Shown here one piece after another: positions 10,988-20,960 of a stretch of DNA of 64,000 nucleotides (positions are counted from its first letter, which is position 1; every line of letters begins with the position of its first letter). This DNA is from Beta vulgaris subsp. vulgaris. Its lineage: Eukaryota; Streptophyta; Magnoliopsida; Caryophyllales; Amaranthaceae. Position numbers and translations under genes: made by a program. Under the pieces are notes generated by a model. That model worked only from the letters and a program-made list of their open reading frames with translations. It was not told the DNA's origin and ran no database searches. The stretch covers positions 44,827,216 to 44,891,215 of the forward strand of contig NC_079206.1 of NCBI RefSeq assembly GCF_026745355.1, read 5' to 3'.

Positions 10988-12440
10988 TGTAATACCCCAT
11001 ATTTTTAGTATTTATTTAAATAATTAAATATTTATTTTATATTTATTTTCTAAAATAAATATTTTAAGTAAAGGGTATTTTGGTATTTTAACTAATTTTT
11101 AATTATTTTGGCGGGAATATGGCGCCAAAATTGAATTTGTTAAGCTTTTGGTATTAAATCATAGTAAAAAAAATACAGAAAACCCAAGATTTTTTTTTTG
11201 GGGGGACATATATTCCTATGGGATTTTATGGTCATTGGAGGGAGCTTTGTTTTCCCGTAACTCTCAAATTTATGATGGAGGTTACAAATCTTGGTTTAAT
11301 CTCCTAATTTATGGTGGAGGTTATAAACTATTTGATTTTTGAAATTAAGTACTACCTATTCTACTCCTATAAATACCCCATACCTTAAGCCATCTTTTCC
11401 ACACAAAAACTTTGAAGAATCCATAATATCTTACTTCAAAGTTCTTCTTTCTCTTCCTATCTATTATAGTTTTATATTTCTTATTCAAGTTTCAATTTCT
11501 TTGGTTTAAGAAAAATATTTTCATATTTCTTACTCAAAAATATTATGCTCATGATAGGTCATTCATGTTTAAATTCATGATTAAGTTCATGTGGTAATTT
11601 ACTTATTGGTTGGTTATGAGAAAGCTCAAGTATAATAAGTAGAGATACTACTATACTTTTGTGCAAGATTAAGGTACGTTATGTAGCTAGATCTTTTAAG
11701 TTGTTTATTGATTTAATGGTTGGATTGGTTTACAAATTTGGTTTGAAATGGTTACGATATTTTATTATTCACTCTTGGAAGTGAAAAGAAGGAATGATTT
11801 TATCAATATTTCTATATAGAAGTTTTATTATCCTTTTTGGAAAATTAAATTATTTTTACAAGGAAATGTTGATTGGTTTTTATGAACTTTGAATGTTCAA
11901 GAAGTTATTTATGAGGAAAGGAGGTTTATTCATGACTTACAAGTCATATTATTATTATTTCCTCTTGATTAATATCAAGAGATTCAAAGTCCACTTGCTG
12001 GCAATTATAGTTACCCCTTGATATATATAGCTCTGTGACGGGATGACTTGTTTGGAGGGGTGTGCACACTTAACAAAATAGAAGGGGAGATAAGAAGATG
12101 AATTGTTTTCAGGATTATTTTTAATCCAAGTTGTTTGGAAAAAGTTTGTTCTTAAAAGGTTATTCTTGAATTACCATTCAAGGGTTTGGAAAGAGTTTGT
12201 TCTTAAAAGGTTATTCTTGAATTATTGTTCAAGTATTTGGAAAGAGTGTGTTCTTAAAAGGTTATTCTTGAATTATTATTCAAGTGTTTGGAAAGAGTTG
12301 GTTCTTAAAATGTTATTCTTGAATTATTATTAAGTGTTATAAAGTAGTTTATTCTTAAATTATTGCTGATGGAGTTTTTGAAATGAAAAATTATTACCCA
12401 CTAACAAATGTGTTACTTATCTAGTACATTTCGTACTCAG
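10988..12440. other. LTR-like AT-rich segment, probably a solo or truncated Gypsy LTR
   Basis: Begins TGTAATACCCCATATTTTTAG, a start seen in many plant Gypsy LTRs. It contains a promoter-like CCTATAAATACCCC at about 11367 and a GTGACGGGATGACTTG motif near 12035. No matching right end or target duplication is apparent, and it has no coding capacity. The identification rests on resemblance only. Confidence 0.35.
12129..12345. repeat. Four-copy tandem repeat of about 55 bp
   Basis: The unit GTTTGGAAAGAGTTTGTTCT followed by TAAAAGGTTATTCTTGAATT is repeated four times with decreasing fidelity to the right. The reading frame through it is open only because of the repeat; I do not call a gene. Confidence 0.85.
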
Positions 12441-12455
12441 TTTTATATTTTTGTG

Positions 12456-12726
12456 AGTTACCTTCTAATATTAGCTAACCAACAGTAGAGAAATAGCTCC
12501 AATCCTTCCTTCTTTCATTCATATTTTTGTGATGTTTTTTACAAGAGAATCTCACCAACCTATTTATATTGGCGGCCCAAGAGTTAATCCCTAGGTTATG
12601 CACACCACTAAACAAAAGACATCTAGCAGATACTAGAAGATAAAGAACATTACAGCTAACAGAATCGTCCTAGAGAAGGGAGCAAAACAAACACAAGAAG
12701 GCCTCAGGCCCGGCCATATTTCAACA
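12456..12726 (-). repeat. LTR-like repeat of the inverted Copia remnant, copy 2
   Basis: About 90 percent alike by eye to 9971-10245 and in the same orientation. It is either the 5' LTR of the same deleted element or a nearby solo LTR. The plus-strand right end is TTTCAACA, i.e. TGTTGAAA on the element strand. Confidence 0.6.
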
Positions 12727-13971
12727 GCTACTTCTCTAAAATTTTGATATTGATCTTTGGCAGTAATTTACAAGTAATGTGAATAATTCTTAGCCTAATA
12801 TAGTAATATACATAGTAAATTTATGAAATAGAGACTAATTGCTTATAGTGCAATGAGCAGAACACTACTTATTTCTTGAAAAGATTGAAATTGGCAGACA
12901 CTAAAGCAAGTGATTAAGGGCTAAGGTTATTCTATTAGAAGAACTTCTTTTTATAGTTTATTAGGTAATTATTGTTTGAGCTTCAAAATCTTCAGATTAA
13001 TGTCACAAAGTAGAGTTGCACAAATATGTGATCATCGTAACTTGGCTTCTTAATATCAGATGACACACATTTGAAGCTTCTCGTAATTATAGCGTTCACA
13101 TTTTTGACTGGCCAATAAATATATATGCCCTGATCTTCTTATTAATAGTTTAAGTCTACATGTTCCGTCCTGTTTTTATTTGATTGCTCAACTGTTCCTT
13201 GTTTGAAATTTATGGCCGGTTAGGCCTGCCTTTTCAACTGGCATGCGACTCTTATCATAAGTCCTACAGAAGTAGAGCTTGCAGCTTTTGTGCTCTCTCT
13301 TTATACACACTCCAAGTCTTATTGTAGCCAAAACCACAAAACAATACCAAATATCTTACACTTGGTGTTGAGTAAATCTTAGAGCTAGTTTTCCAAGACA
13401 AAGTTGAAACGTAGTGAAAAAGGCATGGTTCTGACCAGAATACACACTTCATTTGTATTGGTTAAGAAGTTCGCTATCTGATAATAGATTGTGTTCAAAA
13501 GCAGGATTTACAGTACATTCCTGATAATAATATGAATAGTAGGTTGTGGAGGGGGACGGGGCGTAATTTGACCCATTGATTCCCTTGAGAAATGGTGTCA
13601 CTGATATTTGGACTAAGAACTGTATATTAAGTTCGAATTCATGAAGCCTCAATACACTGATACACACATCCAGACCATTTAAAACAGACTAATTAATGAC
13701 AAGACTTGAGAGGTGTTTGTTGCACATTTTAAGGTCCTAAGAGCTTTTATACAACCTAATGGTGCTTATATTTATACGTTCCATTACACGGGAAATTACG
13801 AAAGTTTGCATCAAAGCAAAGATGGAAGACTTTATTCATATAAGCATTAAGCAGCCGTATGCATAAGGTTTTGAGGAACATAAACCAAGTACACAATTAA
13901 TCACCAGAACACATAAACATAGAAATTAATGACCAAAGCATCAAATAGATGCAATGAGTAGATTAAATCAC
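12727..13971. other. Spacer downstream of malate synthase
   Basis: AT-rich DNA that should contain the 3'UTR and poly(A) site of MLS just below 13971. No transposon ends or credible second gene are visible; the short ORFs at 13264-13667 resemble nothing I know. Confidence 0.5.
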
Positions 13972-16900
13972 TCAAAGCCTCGGTAACCCCTTTGGATGAT
14001 GGATGACAATGTGATTATAAGCATCAAGAGTGAGAAAATCATCCAACTCAGTGGCAGTACACTGGTTGGTAAATATCTTGCAGGCTTCCTTGTACATTCC
14101 TTTCTTAAACCTCTCATTCCCAACTTCTTTCTGAATTCTCTCCATTTCTTCCTCCACGACACGGGCAAATAGTTCCGGGTTGACCCTAATACCAAAGCCG
14201 TCCCCATCCAACTCGGCCTGGTACTTGAGCCATTGCCAGTTCTGGGTCCTGCTGATTTCTGCAGTAGCAGCATCCTCCATCAAGTTGTATAGGGGGACTG
14301 CACCTGACCCTGTAAGCCAGGCTGCTAGGTACTGGATTCCAACCCGAGTGTTGAGCCGGAGCCCTTCCATGGTGCGAACCCCCCGGGGAAGCTGCAGGAG
14401 GTCATCCTCGGAGATGGTGGAGGCTTCAGGCCGGGTTATGGAACGGATTTGGTTTGGAGCGTCACCCATGTTAGCGTTGAAGACTTCTAAGATGGGTGGA
14501 ATTAGGCCAGGATGAGCAGCCCAAGTTCCATCATGCCCTGCATTCACTTCTCTTAGCTTGTCCAGCTTGACCAACTCTAAGGCCGCCTTGTTTGCTTCTG
14601 CATCGTCCCTTATAGGAATCTGAGCTGCCTGTTCAATAATCAATAGAAAGAGGCATGATTAGTTGATTTTCAGTATATGACCAAGGGAGGGATCATATGG
14701 ATAATGGTAATGAGTTTATATGTATAATAACGTAAGGGAAGTGTCATATTATTGTCCATGGTAATGGAACTCCCTTCAAAAAGAAAAATGTATATATCTT
14801 CATAAACTTTCATCAACAGTTGGTACCACATCTCAGATGATAAGCAATGATGATGAAAAGTTGTGAAGAAAAACACATGTTCGAGTATTGTAGTCTCGCA
14901 AATAGTAATGTTCTTGAGAGATACAAATGAGCAGATGCGTACCATGCCTCCCATAGCATGGACACCACGCCTATGGCAAGTGTAGATGAGAAGATCAGAA
15001 TAACTTCTCATGAAGTGTTGGGTCATCCCAACCTGAACACGATCAGGCAAAAGGCGGTCAGGGTGGGATTGGAAAGTCTTGATATAGCTGAAGATGTAAT
15101 CCCACCTCCCACAGTTGAGCCCAATAGAGTGGTCTCTAAGCTCATATAATATCTCATTCATTTGGAATACTGCAGGAAGCGTCTCTATAAGAACCGTAGC
15201 CCTTATACTTCCTCTTTCTATTCCTGCCATTTTCTCTGCCTTTTCAAACACATTCTTCCATATCTTTGCTTCCCTGTGTAATTCAGTAGATTAAGGTACT
15301 AAATTGTCAGTCCAAAAACATCATTTATGATACTTTAATATAACTATTTAACGATAATATACTTCTAAGTATGTTTTGCCCAAGAATCTGCACTTTTTTA
15401 TGTTTTGTTATTTGTTTGGAAATTTCATAATATAAAACTCAACAAAAGATATACTCCCTTTAATTTGTTACCTTTTCATATTCCTAATTGGACTTTGTTT
15501 GTGTCTAAATAAAGCTTCAACTAGTAACACAAGAATTCGAAAAAAAGAGGAAGGGAGAGAATATCATTTTGTAGCAAATTTAAAGCCCGTGTATATGTAT
15601 GAAACAGGCCATGAGTCTAGTCTATTAGGAGTAATATAGTATAAAAACGTGAATGATCTTTGTGAACTTTGACCGTAATATAGGGAGTATGAGCTATTCA
15701 AGAACGTTAATGACATACTTTGAAATTCTTAATTTACATCTACTTAAGTAATGGAAACAAAAGAAATGATGACATGTAGTATATAAGACTTACATAGAGT
15801 GTTCCATTTTAGGGAGGTAGAAGAATGGGCCAAAGCCATCACCGTGTGTCTGGCGGAACTTGGCAAAGTTGTGGTGGAAGTAGAGGCCAAAGTCGACGAG
15901 GCAGCCGGTAGCTGGCTCACCGTCGATAAGAATATGGGCTTCAGGCAGGTGCCAACCGCGTGGGCGGACAAAGAGCTTGGCAGTTTGATCATTTAATTTG
16001 TAAATCTTATTCCTAGTCTTGTCATGAAAACTAATTGTTCCATTTACTGCTTCTCTTAAGTTCACTTGTCCTTTTATCAAGTTCTCCCAGCTTGGTGATA
16101 GTGCATCTTCAAAATCAGCCTGCATTTGTTATACCAAAATCCATATCAGTAACATCGAATCATCATTAAGTAAGAGCTGTGATAAAACGCTAGGAGCTAT
16201 AGACTTTATTTGTCTATAGGAGGACTTAAAAGCAAATAGAGGAGTGGAAAGAAATTTGGCAGAGAAAAAAAAAAGCTAGTATCCATGTGTCAACATGTAA
16301 TTAGCACACATGTCACAATATTGTTTATCCAAAACAAATTACTTTTTGCAATTTTTAAACTTGTATATCTCAAGAAATATATTTTAGAAAAAAATAAACA
16401 ATAATATACCAATATTTATATATTTTTATTCTCTACAAATAGACATCCATTTTGATATAATTTCATTATATATTTATTCTACTCTTATCCTTATAACACA
16501 CTTGTATCTTGTTATTACAATGCACCTGTTTTATGTTAACATACACTTGTTTCTTATTACCATACACTTGTTTCTTAATACAATACACTTGTTTCTTGTT
16601 GAAATACAATTGTTTTTTATAACACACTTATTTCTTATTATTACAATACAACTGTTTCTCGTTAACATACACTTGTTTCTTGTTAACATACACTTATTTC
16701 TTATTATTACAATACACTTGTTTCTCGTTAACACACTTGTTTCTTGTTAACATACACTTGTTTCCCCATACAATACACTTGTTGCTTGTTAAAATACACT
16801 TGTTTCTTATAACAATAAACTTGTTTGACGTAAGGTAATTAAAACTGATATAAATTTTAAAACTGATATATGATGAAATTATATCAAAATGGATGTCTAT

Positions 16901-19523
16901 TTGTAGAGAATAAAAATATATGAATACTAGTATATTTTTTTATTTTTTTCTAAAATATATTTCTTGAGATATACAAGTTTAAAAATTGCAAAAAGTAATT
17001 TGTTTTGGATAAACAATATTGTGACATGTGTGCTAATTACATGTTGACACATAGATACTAGCTTTTTTTTTTCTCTGCCAAATTCCTTCCTACTTCTCTA
17101 TTTGCTTTTGAGTCCTCCTATAGACAAGTAAAGTCTATAGCTCCTAGCGTTTTATCACTCCTCCATTAAGTAATTTGTTCACTGGAATTTTGTTGTACTG
17201 TTAAGCCATTTTGATGTTTGTTTTATACTGTCTATGTTAACTAGTACTTGGTCTTATGACAAGACTCTTACTTTTTGTCATCAAGGTTTTGGATTCGAAT
17301 CTTACCAAGTGTGGTGTTTGGGAGTAGGGATCCTCTTATCCTCTCCCTACTCTGATCAAGCACCTATTTGTAATGCTAGACTAAGATTCTGTGAAAGACA
17401 GACTTATAGTTATCGTGAAAGACGAGGTCTGAACAAGGTCATTATCCTTATCATTAAAAAAGATAATAAAGATTCGCAGTAAGATTTTGAACTTTAGTTA
17501 ATAATTTTAAAAGGTCTGAACTATTGGTTAACCAGTATAACTTTTTACTTTAGGGCGTTTTAACTTTTAGCGAGTTTTAATAACTTGAAATTGGCTTAAT
17601 AATTCATTAACTTATAAATAGTGGGTCCTACCAGAAGGATTAATTGAGCAAAAGAAATAGGAAGTATATGAGATTTTAATTGACTGGTATAATTAAAGAG
17701 TATTAGATTTTTGTTCAAGCTTGGTTTTTAATTCCGTAAACGAGTTTTTGACGAAACTTTGATCGAGTTTAATTTGTTCGCTAGTAGTTCAAGAACATAC
17801 AACTCATTTACATCCTTATGTAAGGGGTTCAGTGGCCCAATTGTCATGTCATATAATCCCAATTGTCATGTCATATAAACAAGGAATGGAATCAAGAAAG
17901 GGGGAGAAGGAAAAAGGAAAAGAAAACCCTTAAATTTAGAGTGGTGTTTGGTTAAGACAATGTCAATTATCTTGCTTCCTCCTCTTACCCTTCTTCCACC
18001 TAAGCACCACCACTCCTCCCTCTATTGCTATTCCCCACGCCGCCTCTCCCTACCCCAGTAACGCCACCTCGTCGGCCCCCTGCTCTTCCCCTTCCCGCGG
18101 CGGTTCTCCCCTCCGTTTACTCCCTTCGTTACATTTTAATTGTTACACTTTGATATTTTACACTATTCACATATTTTACTTTGACCATCATTTGTGATTT
18201 ATATGCGGATGAAAATATAATTATGTGGGATCTGGTTAGATTCATTATAATATGTATTTTATTAATATATATTTTTTATAATTTTTACAAACACAAAACT
18301 AAAGATATATGTCATCAAAGTTTTGCATTAATATGCGTGAAAAGTGTTAGTGTGTAGATTAAAATGAAACAAATAGAGTAATATGTTTGCCCAAACCTAA
18401 AAGACTCAATTGAGAACGAATGATGTATTTATATAATAGTGTAAATCAAAGTCAATATATTGGATTATAAAAGAAAAATAGATTAATTATTACCAAAATG
18501 AGAATACGGAATTATTGTATCAAATTCAAAATTAATATTTCCTTCGTCATAATTTACTTCCACATATTCCAATTGTAGAGGTCCTACTGTATACTCCTAT
18601 TTTATTTTAATTGTTACAGCTATCCTTTTCACACCTGTCAATGAAAAACTTTGATGATATATATTTTTAGTTTTATATTTGTAAAAATTATAAAAAGTAC
18701 ATATTAATAAATACTTACTAATATGAATCTAACAAGATTTCACATGATTATGTTTTTATTCATATATAAATTACAAACGAGGATCAAAGTACAATTTATA
18801 AATAGTGTAAAATATCAAAATATAATAATTAAAATGAAACAATAGGAGTATATTTTTAACAAGTTCTATCTCTCTGTTTCAAAAAAAAAAAAAAAAATTG
18901 AATCCTATATCACCCACTCTCTTTTTTCTCTCTACTAATACTTTTTACTCTAGTTTAGATAAGTTCTTGAAATTAATCTAACAAGTAATTTGCAATAAAG
19001 GTAATAGTGGACATAATACATGATTATGTTAAAAGATAAAACTAGTTATTTTTTATTTTGATTTTAGAAGCAAATAGGTTGGGATGTCGGATGCTATTCT
19101 GCTATTATGGGGTAATTATGTAATAGAAATGCATACCATGAAAACTTTAGCACCAGAATTAAGAGCATTGATGATCATCTTCCTCTCAACAGGACCAGTA
19201 ATCTCGACCCTCCGATCAGCAACAGCCGGTGGTGGAGCAGAGCATACCCAATTCCCTTCCCTAATTTTCCTGGTGGTAGGATCAAACCACGGCAATGCCC
19301 CACTATTATACTTAGCCTTAGCCTCCTTCCTACACTGCATAGCATACTTGATGTGATTCCTAAACTCCCTTTGTAACTCAGCCACAAATTGCAAGGCATC
19401 TTTGGTGAGTATCTTGGCGTACTCCTCGTCATACCTTCCCCTTACATCCACTCCTTCCGGCACCTCATAGCTGTCTGACGATCGTCGGACAGCGGGAAAA
19501 TGATATGTACTACCTAAATCCAT
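13972..19523 (-). CDS. MLS: Malate synthase, glyoxysomal (four exons)
   Basis: Condenses acetyl-CoA with glyoxylate to malate in the glyoxylate cycle of peroxisomes/glyoxysomes, used to turn seed lipid into sugar. Minus-strand exons: 19137-19523, 15794-16119, 14943-15273, 13972-14628. All introns are GT-AG (donors GTATGC, GTAAGT, GTACGC; acceptors CAG). Together they encode 566 residues, the usual plant length. The start is the ATG opening [10 protein letters not shown]. The family signature [16 protein letters not shown] is at residues 284-299. [18 protein letters not shown] lies in exon 2, and QIPIRDD and [11 protein letters not shown] in exon 4. The C-terminus P-R-L is a plant PTS1 peroxisome signal (SRL or SKL is commoner). 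Residue 238, encoded across the exon 2/3 junction, is Met where I recall Arg in other plants. Intron 1 (16120-19136) is enlarged by three DNA transposons. The frame is intact and it is probably functional. Confidence 0.97.
16174..17163. mobile_element. Mutator-like foldback MITE in MLS intron 1
   Basis: Very long inverted repeats of about 300 bp per arm. The left starts GAGCTGTGATAAAACGCTAG and the right ends with the complement of GAGGAGTGATAAAACGCTAG. The arms match closely inward to about 16470 and from about 16866. A 9-10 bp direct repeat CATTAAGTAA flanks it (16164-16173 and 17164-17173), the TSD length of Mutator-like elements. The centre is a minisatellite and there is no transposase. 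It lies wholly within intron 1, so splicing should remove it. Confidence 0.88.
16497..16830. repeat. Minisatellite core of the foldback element
   Basis: About 15 imperfect copies of a 14-22 bp unit of the type ATACACTTGTTTCTTGTTAAC. Repetition makes both strands look open; neither reading is a gene. Confidence 0.9.
17235..17480 (+). mobile_element. Possible tRNA-derived SINE in MLS intron 1
   Basis: Contains a box-B-like GGATTCGAATC at about 17290 downstream of a tRNA-like 5' stretch, and ends with a pyrimidine/AT tail after TCATTATCCTTATC. I see no clear target duplication and the A box is weak. It could also be random intron sequence. Confidence 0.3.
18120..18378. mobile_element. Stowaway (Tc1/mariner) MITE in MLS intron 1
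   Basis: 259 bp between TA dinucleotides (18118-18119 and 18379-18380). The ends are CTCCCTTCGTTACATTTTAAT and the complement of CTCTATTTGTTTCATTTTAAT. CTCCCTCCGT-type ends with a TA target are diagnostic of Stowaway MITEs. Confidence 0.85.
18594..18848. mobile_element. Second Stowaway MITE in MLS intron 1
   Basis: 255 bp between TA dinucleotides (18592-18593 and 18849-18850). The ends are CTCCTATTTTATTTTAATTG and the complement of CTCCTATTGTTTCATTTTAA. It is the same family as the copy about 215 bp to its left. Confidence 0.85.
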
Positions 19524-19580
19524 TGTTTGTGTAACTCAAGTTGGTAGTCACTCGACACTTCTCAATGTATGGACTATGGA

Positions 19581-19618
19581 GTATATAATGTGGTAAGGTT
19601 TTTGATGTAGTGCATGCA
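19581..19618 (-). promoter_or_regulatory. Putative MLS core promoter: TATA box and RY motif
   Basis: On the gene strand CATTATATAC (19581-19590) lies about 60 bp upstream of the ATG and could be the TATA box. The palindrome TGCATGCA (19611-19618) contains the RY core CATGCA, bound by seed B3 factors of the ABI3/FUS3 type. That would fit a seed/germination gene. These are motif matches only. Confidence 0.45.
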
Positions 19619-19623
19619 TAAAT

Positions 19624-20262
19624 AGAAGTTTATTCTTGGTATTAGTGTTTATGCTTATGAGTTAGTATGATAGTTTAGTTTGTGTATTATTAGTACTGTT
19701 CTGTAGTGGTAGCGGATAGACACAAAAGATGTCATCGCATTAGTTATGGGTATGGACTATGGTGCAGACGTGCGGTTATGGAACTGGCAGTGGCCTTTTG
19801 TGCAAAGGATAACGATGATTGATTAAATTCTGACGTGTTTTGATGAATATGATGATAATTGATAAACATAATATGGGGCATGTGGAAATTTGTGCCTTTA
19901 CCAGCCGCCTCGATTTGGGCAATTTTTGGTGGGATATATATCATATATATCTTGATCTTGACCAAACAACATTTGTACGGGAACGCCTCTAAATATACCA
20001 AGAGTATTTTTATAATTACCAGAAATTCTTTTAGCATGTGTTTGGTATGAATATCGTAGATGGAATAGAAAAGATTTGAATAAGGAGGAGAAAGAGTAAT
20101 AATAAGTGTTACCCTTATTATTTGTTTCATATCTTAATGGAATGAAAACGAATATGACTCACTCCCTTTCCTCTTGTTTGGTATAGTCAACAATGGACTG
20201 AAGTCACTTTTATTTTTATTTCTTTCCCTTTCAACTTAACACATTTTTTTAATACTTGTTAC
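19624..20262. other. Upstream region of MLS
   Basis: No gene recognised. Probably the distal promoter and spacer. A minus-strand open frame of 128 codons at 19744-20130 has the composition of noncoding AT-rich DNA. Confidence 0.45.
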
Positions 20263-20659
20263 TAGACTTTGGCATAGGTCGGGCCTGTTCACAGGCTCGG
20301 CCCACGGGCTTAGGGAAATGCCGGGCTGGGCTAGGCCCAAGCCCGTGAGTGGCAGGCCGTGCTGTGACGGGCTTGAAATTTCCAGATTTTGTCCACGGCC
20401 CGAGGGCCAGGCTCGTGTTTTATGCTATTTTTTTGGGATTTTTGTCAGTTTCATGCTAAAAACACAAAGGAAAGGGGAGTTCGGCCCACGGGCCATGCAT
20501 CTAGGCGGGTTCGTGCCGGTGCGGGTCTGATATAAAATTTCTTAACCGTGACAGCCCCACGTAGTGGACAACGGGTCGGACCGGGCCCAAACCGTGTACC
20601 GTGTCGTGCCGGCCAGCCTGCATGCTGGTGAGAGCTAGCCCGACCCATGCCCACCTCTA
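20263..20659. mobile_element. hAT-type MITE upstream of MLS
   Basis: 397 bp with ends TAGACTTTGGCATAGGTCGG and the complement of TAGAGGTGGGCATGGGTCGG. The flanking 8-mers CTTGTTAC and CTTATTAT match at six of eight positions, a decayed hAT duplication. The interior is GC-rich with repeated GGCCCACGGGC motifs. No transposase. Confidence 0.75.
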
Positions 20660-20960
20660 CTTATTATGCTGCTTATTGTAGAGTATCATTTTCCAATTTT
20701 ATCACAAAGAAAATCTTAACTTTTTACACTTGTTTTATTAGCAAAATAGAAAATTATACTATTAGTTAAATCCACTTAGCCAACCTGCCAAATGAAAACA
20801 AAGTATCATATGTCCAAAGTTAAAACCAAACACAATATCAGAGCACTACATTAAGCAAATGACAACAAGAACACAAAGCTGCTAATAAAGCACTACATGA
20901 CCACAACTCTTGTGTTTTCCCTTCAGAGATCCCAATTAGCAAAAGTTACTAACTACACCA
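20660..20960. other. Spacer between hAT MITE and Harbinger remnant
   Basis: AT-rich DNA with no recognisable feature. It may include the end of the Harbinger element, but I cannot locate a terminal repeat. Confidence 0.4.

Noticed and set aside
12103..12333. Repetitive 76-codon open frame with WKE-x-VLKRLFLN repeats
   Set aside because: Produced by the 55-bp tandem DNA repeat; no start context or homologue.
14180..16000. Plus-strand open frames at 14180-14515, 14958-15149 and 15799-15996
   Set aside because: They are antisense shadows of malate synthase exons.
16502..16750. Open frames on both strands with LFL/RNKCML repeats
   Set aside because: Both are artefacts of the minisatellite in the Mutator-like foldback element.
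19744..20130. 128-codon minus-strand open frame
   Set aside because: AT-rich composition, no domain, no codon bias; lies in the MLS upstream spacer.
20035..20178. Possible Tourist MITE (GTGTTTGGTAT near 20040 and CTTGTTTGGTATAG near 20174)
   Set aside because: The two motifs are in the same orientation, not inverted, and no TAA duplication is visible.
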